A DNA stretch of 64,000 nucleotides. It comes from Babylonia areolata (Eukaryota; Mollusca; Gastropoda; Neogastropoda; Buccinidae). The stretch lies in contig NC_134910.1 of assembly GCF_041734735.1 (NCBI RefSeq), forward strand, positions 590,001 through 654,000, read 5' to 3'. The notes under the pieces are model-generated. The model saw only the letters and a list, made by a program, of their open reading frames with translations. It made no database searches and had not been told where the DNA came from. Position 1 is the stretch's first letter. Each line of letters begins with the position of its first letter. Shown one piece after another: positions 39,441 to 51,906 of this stretch. A program made the position numbers and the translations under genes.

Positions 39441-41295
39441 ATCCACACACACCAAAGGAATGATTTCCTCAAACCCATGGCACCAGACAGCATCTTGGAC
39501 CAGACAGACCACCCAACATTATAACGCCCCCCCCCCCCCCTTCCCCACACACACAGTACACTGTGACCTAACAGACCACCCAACATGGTACCTCCCACAC
39601 CCCTCCCCCACTCACACACACACAGTATACTGTGACCTGACCTAAAAGACCACCCAACATACCCCCCCCCTACCTCCCCCCCCCCCCCACACACACAGTA
39701 TACTGTGATCTAACAGACCACCCAACATAATAATACCCCCCACCCCCAACCTTTCCCACCCCCCCACCCACGCACCAATATCATTACCCTACTGAACTAA
39801 AAATAGATGGATAGCTCACTGTCCAGGAAAACTGAAGCCAACTGGGCACCATATTCAGAGATATTGTTTCTCATATCCGTTGACAAGTCGTCTGCTAACT
39901 GGAGCAAGTTTCTGAACTAACTATGTATCTTCGATGAAATCATGTTATGCTTGCCCCCATGACATGCCAAATGTTGTGTCTTGATTGAAATCTGCCAATG
40001 GTTTATCTACCAAAGTTATTACAGAAAAACAGTGCAGTGACACGTGGCACAAACTTACAGTGGAGACACACACAGGAATGTCAGCCTAACTAACGCCGCA
40101 AGCAAGTGAAAGCTTGCCGTGAAGCCAGCTTAGCACTCAACTATACAATGAAGTCACCACTTCGCGCTATACTGACATGAGAAGCAAAATGGCTGATTGA
40201 ACACTTCTGCTGGCTTTCTGTCAAACTTGGGAGAAAGGGTGAGACCAGGGTTTGAACCCAGACCCTCAAGGTCACTGTACTGGTCCAGCATCCTCCTAAT
40301 TTTGAGCCAAGCCACCCACCTGGCTGCGCCAGCAATTTCTGTCCCAGAATAGGATTGGGTCAGGAAAACATGAGCATGTGATGGACTGTGCAGGCTGTGA
40401 GGGGTGTGTACGTATAAAAAAAAAAGTTTGAAAGCATGGGGAGGAAATAGAAGTGGAAAGACACAAATGTGTATGCTTGGACACAACTAAAACACAAACC
40501 CACAGCCACCCCCCCCCCCCCCACCACCACATGACTGATCATTATGGATAAATATAGCGCCTATCCTCGGTCAGAGAGCAATATCTATCATAATAATGTC
40601 AGTAGTTTCAGTAACGGTCATGAGTTACCCTGGGCATCAATCGGGTGACAATGATAAAACGTCCTTGACGCTGCAACAGCGAATCTGGCCTAGCTAATAC
40701 TAATAATGATGGGTAAAAAAACAAAAAAAACCAAACCCTTTCATCCCCCCCCCCCCTTTTTTTTCTTTTTTTTTTTCCAATCACAGCAGGACAAGGAAAC
40801 AATATAGAACCCATCCTCGAAGAACCTCCACATTGTTAAACCTCTGTCGTCTAGGATTGTGGTAATGCGTAAGCACATCAACTTTGTGCATTCTGAGTAC
40901 GATGGCGTATTTTCCAGCTATGTTAACACTTCACCTCTGTCACTTTGTGGTCGTGGCTTTCCAGTTTCCAAACTTCTGAACCTATTTGTCGACAATCGTC
41001 TGCTCTCGGCACATGACTGGTGATCTCAGAGTCATCTCCCTTCTCTACCTCAGTTCAAAATACCTACTGATCAAGTTTCGTTTAAAAAAAAAATACACAC
41101 ACATATAGATCACACCTGTCATATTCATGCATTCAACTTTAAGAAAATGAAAAATGCATCTATCGTTACACGATAATTATATATATATGGCGTTACTCTT
41201 TTACGTGTTATTTTGGTTTTTGATCACAAAGAATGTTCTGGATGACCTATGGTAAAGCAGACAAAAATTATCTGCCCGTGATAATAGCAACGAAA
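39149..41295. other. Divergent intergenic region between BLOC1S6 and PSMB4
   Basis: Must hold the promoters of both genes. Contents: a GT tract (39397-39438), a ~70-bp C-rich tandem (39495-39745) with GACCACCCAACAT units, unique DNA (39780-40175), a SINE family 1 end (40180-40345), a C tract (40508-40521), a SINE family 3 scrap (40540-40590), a C/T tract (40746-40778) and an ATAT run (41177-41188). I see no clear TATA box or initiator for either gene. Confidence 0.5.
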
Positions 41296-41426
41296 ATGGC
41301 GGCTTCTGCTTTTCCCAACACGTTTGTGCCCGGTCCATTATGGAGCAACGGTCCGGCACCAGGACAAATCTACAATTTTCCGGGTGCATCAACGGCCCCT
41401 GATAATTCAGGAACACAGAGAACAAT
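41296..41426 (+). CDS. PSMB4: PSMB4 exon 1 (propeptide)
   Basis: This exon encodes residues 1-44, including the conserved [12 protein letters not shown] propeptide motif. The donor is AT|GTAAGT (phase 2). The upstream DNA has an ATAT tract (41177-41188) but no convincing core promoter. Confidence 0.9.
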
Positions 41427-41907
41427 GTAAGTGGTTTTCAGGGATCATTTTCAAAATATCTAATTTTCATTTGTCATTTTTTTGACAAAGCAATTGTGAC
41501 TTTGCATTTTCGATTCCATTTAGAAGCGGAGACTGATTCTCCTGGAGTAGGACAGTTTTGTAATGTCTTATTTTAGCGTCCTGAATTATCGCACCTATTG
41601 GTTATATTTTCATGGTTTGTGTGTCGTGTAAGTGAATGACTGTCCCACCAGTGACAAACGTAGGTTCAGTCAAGAATAAAAAAAGTTCTCCGAAACTGAG
41701 AAAATGACTTTTTTTTAGTGAGCCACCAGGCTTTTCTTACATCAAAGAACGTCCCCTTTAGAGAGGAAAGGGTTTTGATGATATTCCCTACCTCCTGGTT
41801 GTATCATTGAGCCGATAAAGTGTTTGCTGTGCATCCGCCCCGGTTTGCCTCCTCGACAAAGAAGTCCGTCAACAGATCAGTGACAAAAAGCATGAAAAAA
41901 AACAACA

Positions 41908-41938
<31 letters not shown>

Positions 41939-44900
41939 CAAACAAACACACACACACACACAACATTCCCATCTTTTTTCATGAAAATGGTGGATTATTG
42001 ATTATTAATCCGTTTCCGCCACTTAAACCCTGTGAAAAGACAGTTCACTTATGTTCACGGCCATGCCCTCTGTCTGGTCCTTAAACCCATCATCTTACAT
42101 CATTTCTCACAGCCTTCACTGTCAGTCATGGTCTGTAGCTTGCAAAACTGCAAGTGTAAATCTGCCGATTGGGACCACTGTCTTCCCTTGACAAAGTGTC
42201 TGGCACTTGTTGGCATGCATGTGAGGCAAACCCTCTTTCCATGCACGCTTTGAGTAATCCCATTAGCAAATCATTATCAAAAATGTTTATTTAAAAAAGG
42301 GGCCTTTCACCTGACACATGCTCATTTGGAAATAGTATGTTTATTGTCCAGACACGGCTGATATCTGATAGTCACCATGGCAACACTTTATTAAGGACCT
42401 CAGCTGACGTCTTAAAGGCACCATGGCAACACTGTGCAGGATGTCAGCTGACATCTTATAGGCACCATGGCAACACTTTGTGAAGGACAACAGCTGACGT
42501 CTTATAGTCACCATGGCAACACTTTGTGAAGGACCTCAGCTGACGTCTTAAAGGCACCATGGCAACACTGTGCAGGATGTCAGCTGACGTCTTATAGGCA
42601 CCATGGCAACACTTTGTGAAGGACAACAGCTGACGTCTTAAAGGCACCATGGCAACACTTTGTGAAGGACAACAGCTGACGTCTTAAAGGCACCATAGCA
42701 ACACTGTGCAGGATGTCAGCTGACGTCTTATAGGCACCATGGCAACACTTTGTGAAGGACAACAGCTGACGTCTTAAAGGCACCATGGCAGCTCTTTGTG
42801 AAGGACAACAGCTGACGTCTTAAAGGCACCATGGCAACACTGTGCAGGATGTCAGCTGACATCTTGTAGGCACCATGGCAACACTTTGTGAAGGACAACA
42901 GCTGACGTCATATAGGCACCTGGCAACACTTTGTGAATGACTTTTAGCACAGGACGTCATTGAATGTCTTACACTTACAGGTACGATGGCAACACTTTGT
43001 GAAGGATGCAGGCCGATGTCTTCTTGGCAGTGAGCAGGTTATTACTCTGAATCCACTCTCTATGCTTCAGGTTTCCTTCTGTTACCACCACCTCAGTGCT
43101 GGGGGTCAAGTTCAAGGATGGTGTGGTGTTGGCTGCAGACATGTTGGGGTCATACGGGTCATTGGCCCGCTATCGTAACTGCCCACGCCTGATGCGCATC
43201 AACGATCAGACCATTCTGGGATCCAGTGGGGACTATGCCGACTACCAGTTTCTGACCTCCATCATCAACCAGAGAGTGTAATATGATCTCTTCTGTGTAT
43301 GGTTGGGTACAGTTACAGAGTTAGGGTTTGTTTCGGCAAGGTTGGCTACATTTTGGGTTTGTTTGATTATGGTTGGGTACAGTTAGGGTTTGTTTAGTTA
43401 TGGTTGGGAACAGTTAAGGTTTGTTTGATTATGGTTGGGAACAGTTAGGGTTTGTTTAGTTTTGGTTGGGTACAGTTAGGGTTTGTTTGATTATGGTTGG
43501 GTACAGTTGGGGTTTGTTTAGTTGTGGTTGGGTACAGTTAGGGTTTGGTTTGTTATGGTTGGGAACAGTTAGGGTTTGTTTAGTTATGGTTGGTTGGGAA
43601 CAGTTAGGGTTTGTTTAGTTATGGTTGGTTGGGAACAGTTAGGGTTTGTTTAGTTATGGTTGGTTGGGAACAGTTAGGGTTTGTTTAGTTATGGTTGGTT
43701 GGGAACAGTTAGGGTTTGTTTAGTTATGGTTGGTTGGGAACAGTTAGGGTTTGTTTTGTTATGGTTGGTTGGGAACAGTTAGGGTTTGTTTTGTTATGGT
43801 AGGGAACAGTTAGGGTTTGTTTTGTTATGGTTGGTTGGGAACAGTTAGGGTTTGTTTAGTTATGGTTGGTTGGGAACAGTTAGGGTTTGTTTAGTTATGG
43901 TTGGTTGGGAACAGTTAGGGTTTGTTTAGTTATGGTTGGGTACAGTTGGGGTTTGTTTAGTTATGGTTGGGAACAGTTAGGGTTTGGTTTGTTATGGTTG
44001 GGAACAGTTAGGGTTTGTTTGATTATGGTTGGGTACAGTTAGGGTTTGTTTAGTTACGGGTGGGTTCAGTTAGGGTTTGTTTTGTTATGGTTGGGAGCAG
44101 TTAGGGTTTGTTTAGTTATGGTTGGGAACAGTTAGGGTTTGTTTAGTTATGGTTGGGAACAGTTAGGGTTTGTTTTGTTATGGTTGGGAGCAGTTAGGGT
44201 TTGTTTAGTTATGGTTGGGTACATTTTGGGTTTGTTTTGTTATGGTTGGGTACAGTTAGGGTTTGTTTTGTTATGGTTGGTTGGGAACAGTTAGGGTTTG
44301 TTTAGTTATGGTCCAGTACAGTTAGGGTTTGTTTAGTTATGGTTGGGAACAGTTAGGGTTTGTTTAGTTATGGTTGGGAACAGTTAGAGTTTGTTTAGTT
44401 ATGGTCCAGTACAGTTAGGGTTTGTTTAGTTATGGTTGGGAACAGTTTGGGTTTGTTTAGTTATGGTTGGGAACAGTTAGGGTTTGTTTTGTTATGGTTG
44501 GGAACAGTTAGGGTTTGTTTTGTTATGGTTGGGAACAGTTAGGGTTTGTTTTGTTATGGTTGGGAACAGTTAGGGTTTGTTTAGTTGTGGTTGGGTACAG
44601 TTAGGGTTTGTTTAGTTGTGGTTGGGTTCAGTTTGGCTTTGTTTACTTGTGATTGGGTACAGTTAGGGTTTGTTTAGTTGTGGTTGGGTTCAGTTTGGCT
44701 TTGTTTAGTTGTGGTTGGGTTCAGTTTGGCTTTGTTTACTTGTGGTTGGGTACAGTTAGGGTTTGTTTAGTTGTGGTTGGGTTCAGTTTGGCTTTGTTTA
44801 GTTGTGGTTGGGTTCAGTTTGGCTTTGTTTAGTTGTGGTTGGGTTCAGTTTGGCTTTGTTTACTTGTGGTTGGGTACAGTTAGGGTTTGTTTAGTTGTGG

Positions 44901-47312
44901 TTGGGTTCAGTTTGGCTTTGTTTACTTGTGGTTGGGTACAGTTAGGGTTTGTTTAGTTGTGGTTGGGTTTCGTTAGGGTTTGTTTAGTTGTGGTTAGGTT
45001 CAGTTTGGGTTTGGTTTATGGTTGGGTACAGTTAGGGTTTGGTTTTTTATGGTTGGGTACATTTTGGGTGTGTTTTGTTATGGTTGGGTACAGTTGGGGT
45101 TTGTTTAGTTATGGTTGTGTATAGTTGGGGTTTGTTTAGTTATTGTTGGGTACAGTTTGGGTTTGATTTGTTATGGTTGAGTACAGTTGGGGTTTGTTTA
45201 GTTATGGTTTGGTAAGTAAGGGTTTGTTTAGTTATGGCTGGGTACAGTTAGGGTTTTGTTATGACTGACCTCAATTACCGAGTTAAGATTTGTTTTGTCA
45301 TGATTCGGTACAGTTAGAGTTTGTTTCTTCTTCTTCTGTTTCTAGTTAATACATGTGTATTTTTGTCTCTGTTTGTGTGCATAATATGTATGAGTGTGTG
45401 TGCAGTGTGAGTGTGTGTGTTTGAGATTTGTGAATGTGACTTTTTGTATGTTGTGTGCATTCCCCCATCTTCACACCACAGCACACATGGCAAGCACATA
45501 CACAACACACCTGAGTGAGTGTTTGCTGTGTGTGTTGTCATTTGAGGTGTGTGTGTTCATGCCTTTTGTGCATGCGTTTGTCGTGTATGTTGTCATTTGT
45601 AGATGTGTTATGCGCATATATATGTGTGACAGGTGTGTTGTGTGCACGTGTGTGACGCATGTGTTGTGGTGGTGCTGTGCAGTATAGAGGAGGAGTGTCT
45701 GGATGACGGGTTCAGCTACACGGCCCCGGGGCTCCACTCGTGGCTGACACGCGTCATGTACAACCGCCGCAGCCAGTTCAACCCCCTGTGGAACACCTAC
45801 GTGGTGGCCGGAGTGCACGAAGACAAGACGTGAGTGCAGCGTGAGGGTCGCTTCCCTTGGCTTCTGTTTGTGCTCCTTTCATGATTTCTTCACATGTGAT
45901 GTAGAGTATCTTCAGTTTCTGGTTCCCTCCATGATTTCAGGAGAGTATCTTCAGTTTCTGGTTCTGTCCATGATTGATCACATGTAGAGTGTTTTCAGTC
46001 TCTTATTACATTCATGATTTCATCACATGTACAGTGTCTTCAGTCTCTGATGTGTTCTGATCTATTAATTGGACTTCCTTGAAAGAAAAACAACAGCAAC
46101 AACAAAAAATAACAACACTTTATGAGTGTATGACAAAAACGACTGTGAGCCACATCCTGACAGAGTGTGTGTTTTGACTAGAGTAATTCTGTAGAAAAAT
46201 TGGTTTTGAATGTAGAACAAATGTACATGCAGACAGGAAGAAGAAAAGTGGTGCCACACTGTGGTGACACGCTGTCCCCTGGGAGATCAGCCTGAACTTC
46301 ACACAGAGTGCTCTCGCCTGGGAGATCAGCCTGAACTTCACACAGAGCGCTCTCCCCTGGGAGATCAGCCTGAACTTCGCACAGAGCGCTCTCCCCTGGG
46401 AGATCAGCCTGAACTTCGCACAGAGCGCTCTCCCCTGGGAGATCAGCCTGAACTTTACACAGAGCACTCTAGCCTGGGAGATCAGCCTGAACTTCACACA
46501 GAGCGCTCTCCCCTGGGAGATCAGCCTGAGCTTCACACAGAGCACTCTAGCCTGGGAGATCAGCCTGAACTTCACACAGAGTGCTCTCGCCTGGGAGATC
46601 AGCCTGAACTTCACACAGAGCGCTCTCCCCTGGGAGATCAGCCTGAACTTCACACAGAGCGCTCTCCCCTGGGAGATCAGCCTGAACTTCACACAGAGCG
46701 CTCTCCCCTGGGAGATCAGCCTGAACTTTGCACAGAGCGCTCTCCCCTGGGAGATCAGCCTGAACTTCACACAGAGCGCTCTCGCCTGGGAGATCAGCCT
46801 GAACTTTGCACAGAGCGCTCTCCCCTGGGAGATCAGCCTGAACTTCACACAGAGCGCTCTCCCCTGGGAGATCAGCCTGAACTTTGCACAGAGCGCTCTC
46901 CCCTGGGAGATCAGCCTGAACTTCGCACAGAGCGCTCTCCCCTGGGAGATCAGCCTGAACTTTGCACAGAGCGCTCTCCCTTGGGAGATCAGCCTGAACT
47001 TCGCACAGAGCGCTCTCCCCTGGGAGATCAGCCTGAACTTTGCACAGAGCTGGCCATTGGACAAGGAAGAGGCCAGGAAAACAGGGAGGTGACAATGTGT
47101 GAACGGTGTGTGCAGGTTTCTGGGCTATGTGGACAAGATAGGAGTGGCCTTTGAAGGAGACACCATCGCCACTGGCTTCGGTGCCTACCTTGCCCTGGTG
47201 AGTTTTGTGTGTGTTTCTCTTCTCTTTTTCTTTTAATATTTCAGTTTTCATTACTGCTCGCAGAAATTGATTGAACACATGTTTCAGGTGTGTGTGTGTG
47301 TGTGTGGATGAG

Positions 47313-47347
<35 letters not shown>

Positions 47348-50300
47348 ATGAGTGTGTGTGTGTGTGTGGATGAGTGTGTGTGTGTGTGTGTGTGTGTGTG
47401 GATGAGTGTGTGTGTGTGTGTGGATGAGTGTGTGTGTGTGTGTGTGTGTGTGGATGAGTGTGTGTGTGTGTGTGGATGAGTGTTTGTGTGTGTGTGTGGA
47501 TGAGTGTGTTTGTGTGTGGATGGATGTTTACAAGTATGCATGCCAATGTTTGTGGGAAGCTGCTGTAGCAGAGTTGGTATGGTGTTGGACTGAAGAATGA
47601 CTGCTGAGTCTATTAAAAAAACACCAATTGGAGAAAGTTTATAAAAACTGTGGGTTTTAAAATAAGACTTAGTTTTGATAACAGGTGTGGGAGTCACACA
47701 CATACATAACTCTTAAAGTGTACATGTGTGTGTGTGTATGCCTGCACAGCCCATTTTGCGGGACGCAGTGGAGAAGACGAAGAAGATGGAGGAGAAGCAG
47801 GCCATAGAACTGCTGGACCGCTGCATGAAGCTGCTGTTCTACCGTGACGCTCGCTCCCTCAACAAAGTACGCCTCTCCTCTCCTCTCCTCTTCCTCTCTC
47901 TGTCTCTGTCTGTGTTGTCTCTGGGGTGGGTGGCTGGTTGTGTTTTTCTGTATGTCTCTCTCTGCTTTCTCTTCCAGTGTCTGTTGTGTCTGTGTCTGTG
48001 TCTGTCTGTCTCTCTCGAACGTTTCTCTTTCTCCTCTCTCTCCCTTCTCTTTCTCTTACCATCTCTCCTGTCTCTCTCTCTCACTTCACCTCTCTCTCGC
48101 TATCCCTTCTCCTCTCTTTTCCTTCTCTTTCTGTCACCTCCTCTTTCTCTTACCATCTCTCCTCTCTCTCTCTCTCACTTCACCTCTCTCTCGCTATCCC
48201 TTCTCCTCTCTTTTCCTTCTCTTTCTATCACCTTCCTTTCTCTTACCATCTCTCCTCTCTCTCTCTCTCACTTCACCTCTCTCTCGCTATCCCTTCTCCT
48301 CTCTTTTCCTTCTCTTTCTGTCACCTCCTCTTTCTCTTACCATCTCTCCTCTCTCTCTCTCTCTCACTTCACCTCTCTCTCGCTATCCCTTCTCCTCTCT
48401 TTTCCTTCTCTTTCTATCACCTTCTCTTTCTCTTACCATCTCTCCTCTCTCTCTCTCTCACTTCACCTCTCTCTCGCTATCCCTTCTCTCTCTCCCTTCT
48501 CTTTCTGTCACCTCTTTCTCTTACCATCTCTCCTCTCTCTCTCTCTCTCACTTCACCTCTCTCTCGCTATCCCTTCTCTCTCTCCCTTCTCTTTCTGTCA
48601 CCTCTTTCTCTTACCATCTCTCCTCTCTCTCTCTCTCACTTCACCTCTCTCTCGCTATCCCTTCTCCTCTCTCTCCCTTCTCTTTCTCTTACATCTCTCC
48701 TGTCTTTCTCTCTCTCTCACTTCACCTCTCTCTCGCTATCCCTTCTCCTCTCTCTCCCTTCTCTTTCTCTTACCATCTCTCCTGTCTTTCTCTCTCTCTC
48801 ACTTCACCTCTCTCTCGCTATCCCTTCTCCTCTCTTTTCCTTCTCTTTCTGTCACCTCCTCTTTCTCTTACCATCTCTCCTCTCTCTCTCTCTCACTTCA
48901 CCTCTCTCTCGCTATCCCTTCTCCTCTCTCTCCCTTCTCTTTCTGTCACCTTCCTTTCTCTTACCATCTCTCCTCTCTCTCTCTCTCACTTCACCTCTCT
49001 CTCGCTATCCCTTCTCCTCTCTTTTCCTTCTCTTTCTATCACCTTCCTTTCTCTTACCATCTCTCCTCTCTCTCTCTCTCTCACTTCACCTCTCTCTCGC
49101 TATCCCTTCTCCTCTCTTTTCCTTCTCTTTCTGTCACCTCACTTCACCTCTCTCTCGCTATCCCTTCTCCTCTCTCTCCCTTCTCTTTCTATCACCTTCC
49201 TTTCTCTTACCATCTCTCCTCTCTCTCTCTCACTTCACCTCTCTCTCGCTATCCCTTCTCCTCTCTCTCCTTCTCTTTCTATCACCTCCCTCTTTCTCTT
49301 ACCATCTCTCTCTCTCTCTCACTTCACCTCTCTCTCGCTATCCCTTCTCCTCTCTTTTCCTTCTCTTTCTATCACCTCCTCTTTCTCTTACCATCTCTCC
49401 TCTCTCTCTCTCTCTCTCACTTCACCTCTCTCTCGCTATCCCTTCTCCTCTCTCTCCCTTCTCTTTCTGTCACCTCCTCTTTCTCTTACCATCTCTCCTC
49501 TCTCTCTCTCTCTCACTTCACCTCTCTCTCGCTATCCCTTCTCCTCTCTCTCCCTTCTCTTTCTGTCACCTCCTCTTTCTCTTACCATCTCTCCTCTCTC
49601 TCTCTCTCTCACTTCACCTCTCTCTCGCTGTCCCTTCTCCTCTCCTTTCTCTTACCATCTCTCCTCTCTCTCTCTCTCACTTCACCTCTCTCTCGCTGTC
49701 CCTTCTCCTCTCTTTTCCTTCTCTTTCTGTCACCTCCTCTTTCTCTTACCATCTCTCCTCTCTCTCTCTCACTTCACCTCTCTCTCGCTATCCCTTCTCC
49801 TCTCTCTCCCTTCTCTTTCTGTCACCTTCCTTTCTCCCCTGTCTCTCTGTCTCTTGCTGAACTACTTTCTTTCTCTGACTTTTCATCACTGCTTCTTCAT
49901 CCTCCTCCACCTCTATCTCTCCCTCATGTCTTTCTCCCTTCTCTCCCTTTTCCTTCTCCCTCTCTTTCTCTTGTGTGTGTGGTGTGTGTAGTAATGCAAA
50001 GTGTGTGTGTACTGTGTATTGATCAATTTGATATGAAGTGTGTGATGTATGTCACTATGTGTACTGTGTAGTGATTTGAAGTGTGCTGTGTGTGAGTGTG
50101 TACCGTGAAGTGATGTGAATTGTGTGCTCTGTTTGTGTACTGTGTATTACATGAGGTGTGTGTGTGTTGTGTAGTGACTTCAGGTGTATGTTTAGTGTGT
50201 AGTGACGTGGAGTGTGTGACGAGTGTGTAGTACTATGTAGTGATGTGAAGTGTGTTCGTTGTGACATGGTGTGCTGCATGCGTGTGAGCTGTATAGTGAC

Positions 50301-51873
50301 GTGAAGTGTGTGTACTATGTACTGACAAAGTGTCAGTGTATTTAGTGACGTGACTTGTGTGTACTTTGTACGTATCTGAAGTGTGTGTGTGTACTGTATA
50401 GTGACATGATCACGATGTGTGTGTACTGACTGAAGTGTGTAGTAATTCAAAATTCAATTCAAAATACTTTATTGTCTGCTTAAACCAAAACAGAAGATTC
50501 TCTTTCAGTTCACTTAACATGCCTGTCAGCAAATATCAAAGAGAAAACCATATAACTGTCATACCCTTCGCTGATCACCATGCACACATCAGTTATGTAA
50601 AAAGAAAAATATTTGGGTAAGATAATATTACATTATAAGATAAAATGAAACAACTGTGTGTTGTATGTGTGTGTGTGTGTGCGTGCGCATGCGTGTGTGC
50701 GCCTGCATGGTTGCAGGTGCGTGTGTGTATGATTCAATCATTATGAAAAGGAAAATAATAGTAAGATAATCATAACATTTTAAAAGACAGATGCTCCTCA
50801 ACAAAAAAACCCGAAAAACGAAAGAGCAACTGGCATGCCCTTCCTTGATCACAACGCACATATAAATTGTCATGTAAAAAGAAAACATTCAGGTAAGAAA
50901 ACAAATTTACATTTTAAGATAAAATGGAACATTCTAGTCATATAAATAAAAGCAAAGTATTGATTAAGATGATAACATTTTAAGACACAAATAAAATGAA
51001 AAATAAACAAATAACCCATACATCCTTTCCTCACAGCCATGCAGACATCAATCACCATATAAATGAAAAGAAAATTAACTCACTCGGGACGAATAGTTTT
51101 CTCCCTTGCTTTTCCCAACAAATGACCCATTTGTTAGGGTTAGGAAAAAAATCACAAAAAATACAAAACATAAAGTAACTGAATGAAACTTCACTGTACT
51201 TGACCCACTGACCCTTCTCCTCACGTCGTGTGTACGCCCACCCCCCTCCCTCTTCACTGCTCTCAGAAGCTCACTAACACAGTAACAGTAATTTCTTGCT
51301 GGTAGCCTTCTTTACTGATGATACTTTATTCAACATCTTCATCATCCCTGTCGATGTCGAAACCTTCAGTTTGAAGCATTTCAGTTACTTCAGCATTAGT
51401 AAAAGCCGCTGTCATGATCTAGTTTGCTCCAACAATTTCACTTGCATCTCCTGCAATACCATTTTCGATACGTATGCAGATCAGTTAGTCATGTGGGGTG
51501 CTCAACTCAGTGGCTCGCTGGCGAGTGTGTTACGGAATCTCATGAAGAAACTTTCCATTAAACCCTTGACACGTTTGCAGTGCCCGGTGAAGCTGCTATT
51601 GTTATGCTACCCCATGAGGAAAACGTGGAAGATTTTTTAATTGTCAAAATCACTATAGCGTTACATCATCTGGAACACTGCCTTACGTCAGGAACGCTAT
51701 AGTGTTCCATCGTCCAGAGTGAGTTAAGAAAAATTTAACTTGAAGACATGAAATTAGTTGAAAAGTCTAAAACCGCCATCAAGACTGCAAGCATGCAAAA
51801 CCCTTTTCATACTCCTCTGCAGCAAAACATAACACCCAGTGTGTGTGTGCGTGCGCGCGCGCACACACACACA

Positions 51874-51906
<33 letters not shown>

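Noticed and set aside
41233-41295. Upstream in-frame ATG for PSMB4
   Set aside because: It would add 21 residues with no counterpart in the family. The ATG at 41296 has a good context and gives a normal propeptide length.
43310-45300. Interstitial telomere
   Set aside because: TTAGGG words are single and spaced by ~25 bp of other sequence, not in perfect tandem.
46120-47154. Open frames of 314 and 297 residues with 13-residue repeats ([12 protein letters not shown] and [13 protein letters not shown])
   Set aside because: They are the 39-bp array derived from a SINE, inside PSMB4 intron 3, and open on both strands.
47726-50071. Open frames of 781, 715 and 644 residues, Ser/Leu/Pro-rich
   Set aside because: The CT-rich array lacks stops in three frames. 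Only the first ~40 residues of one frame (PSMB4 exon 5) are real.
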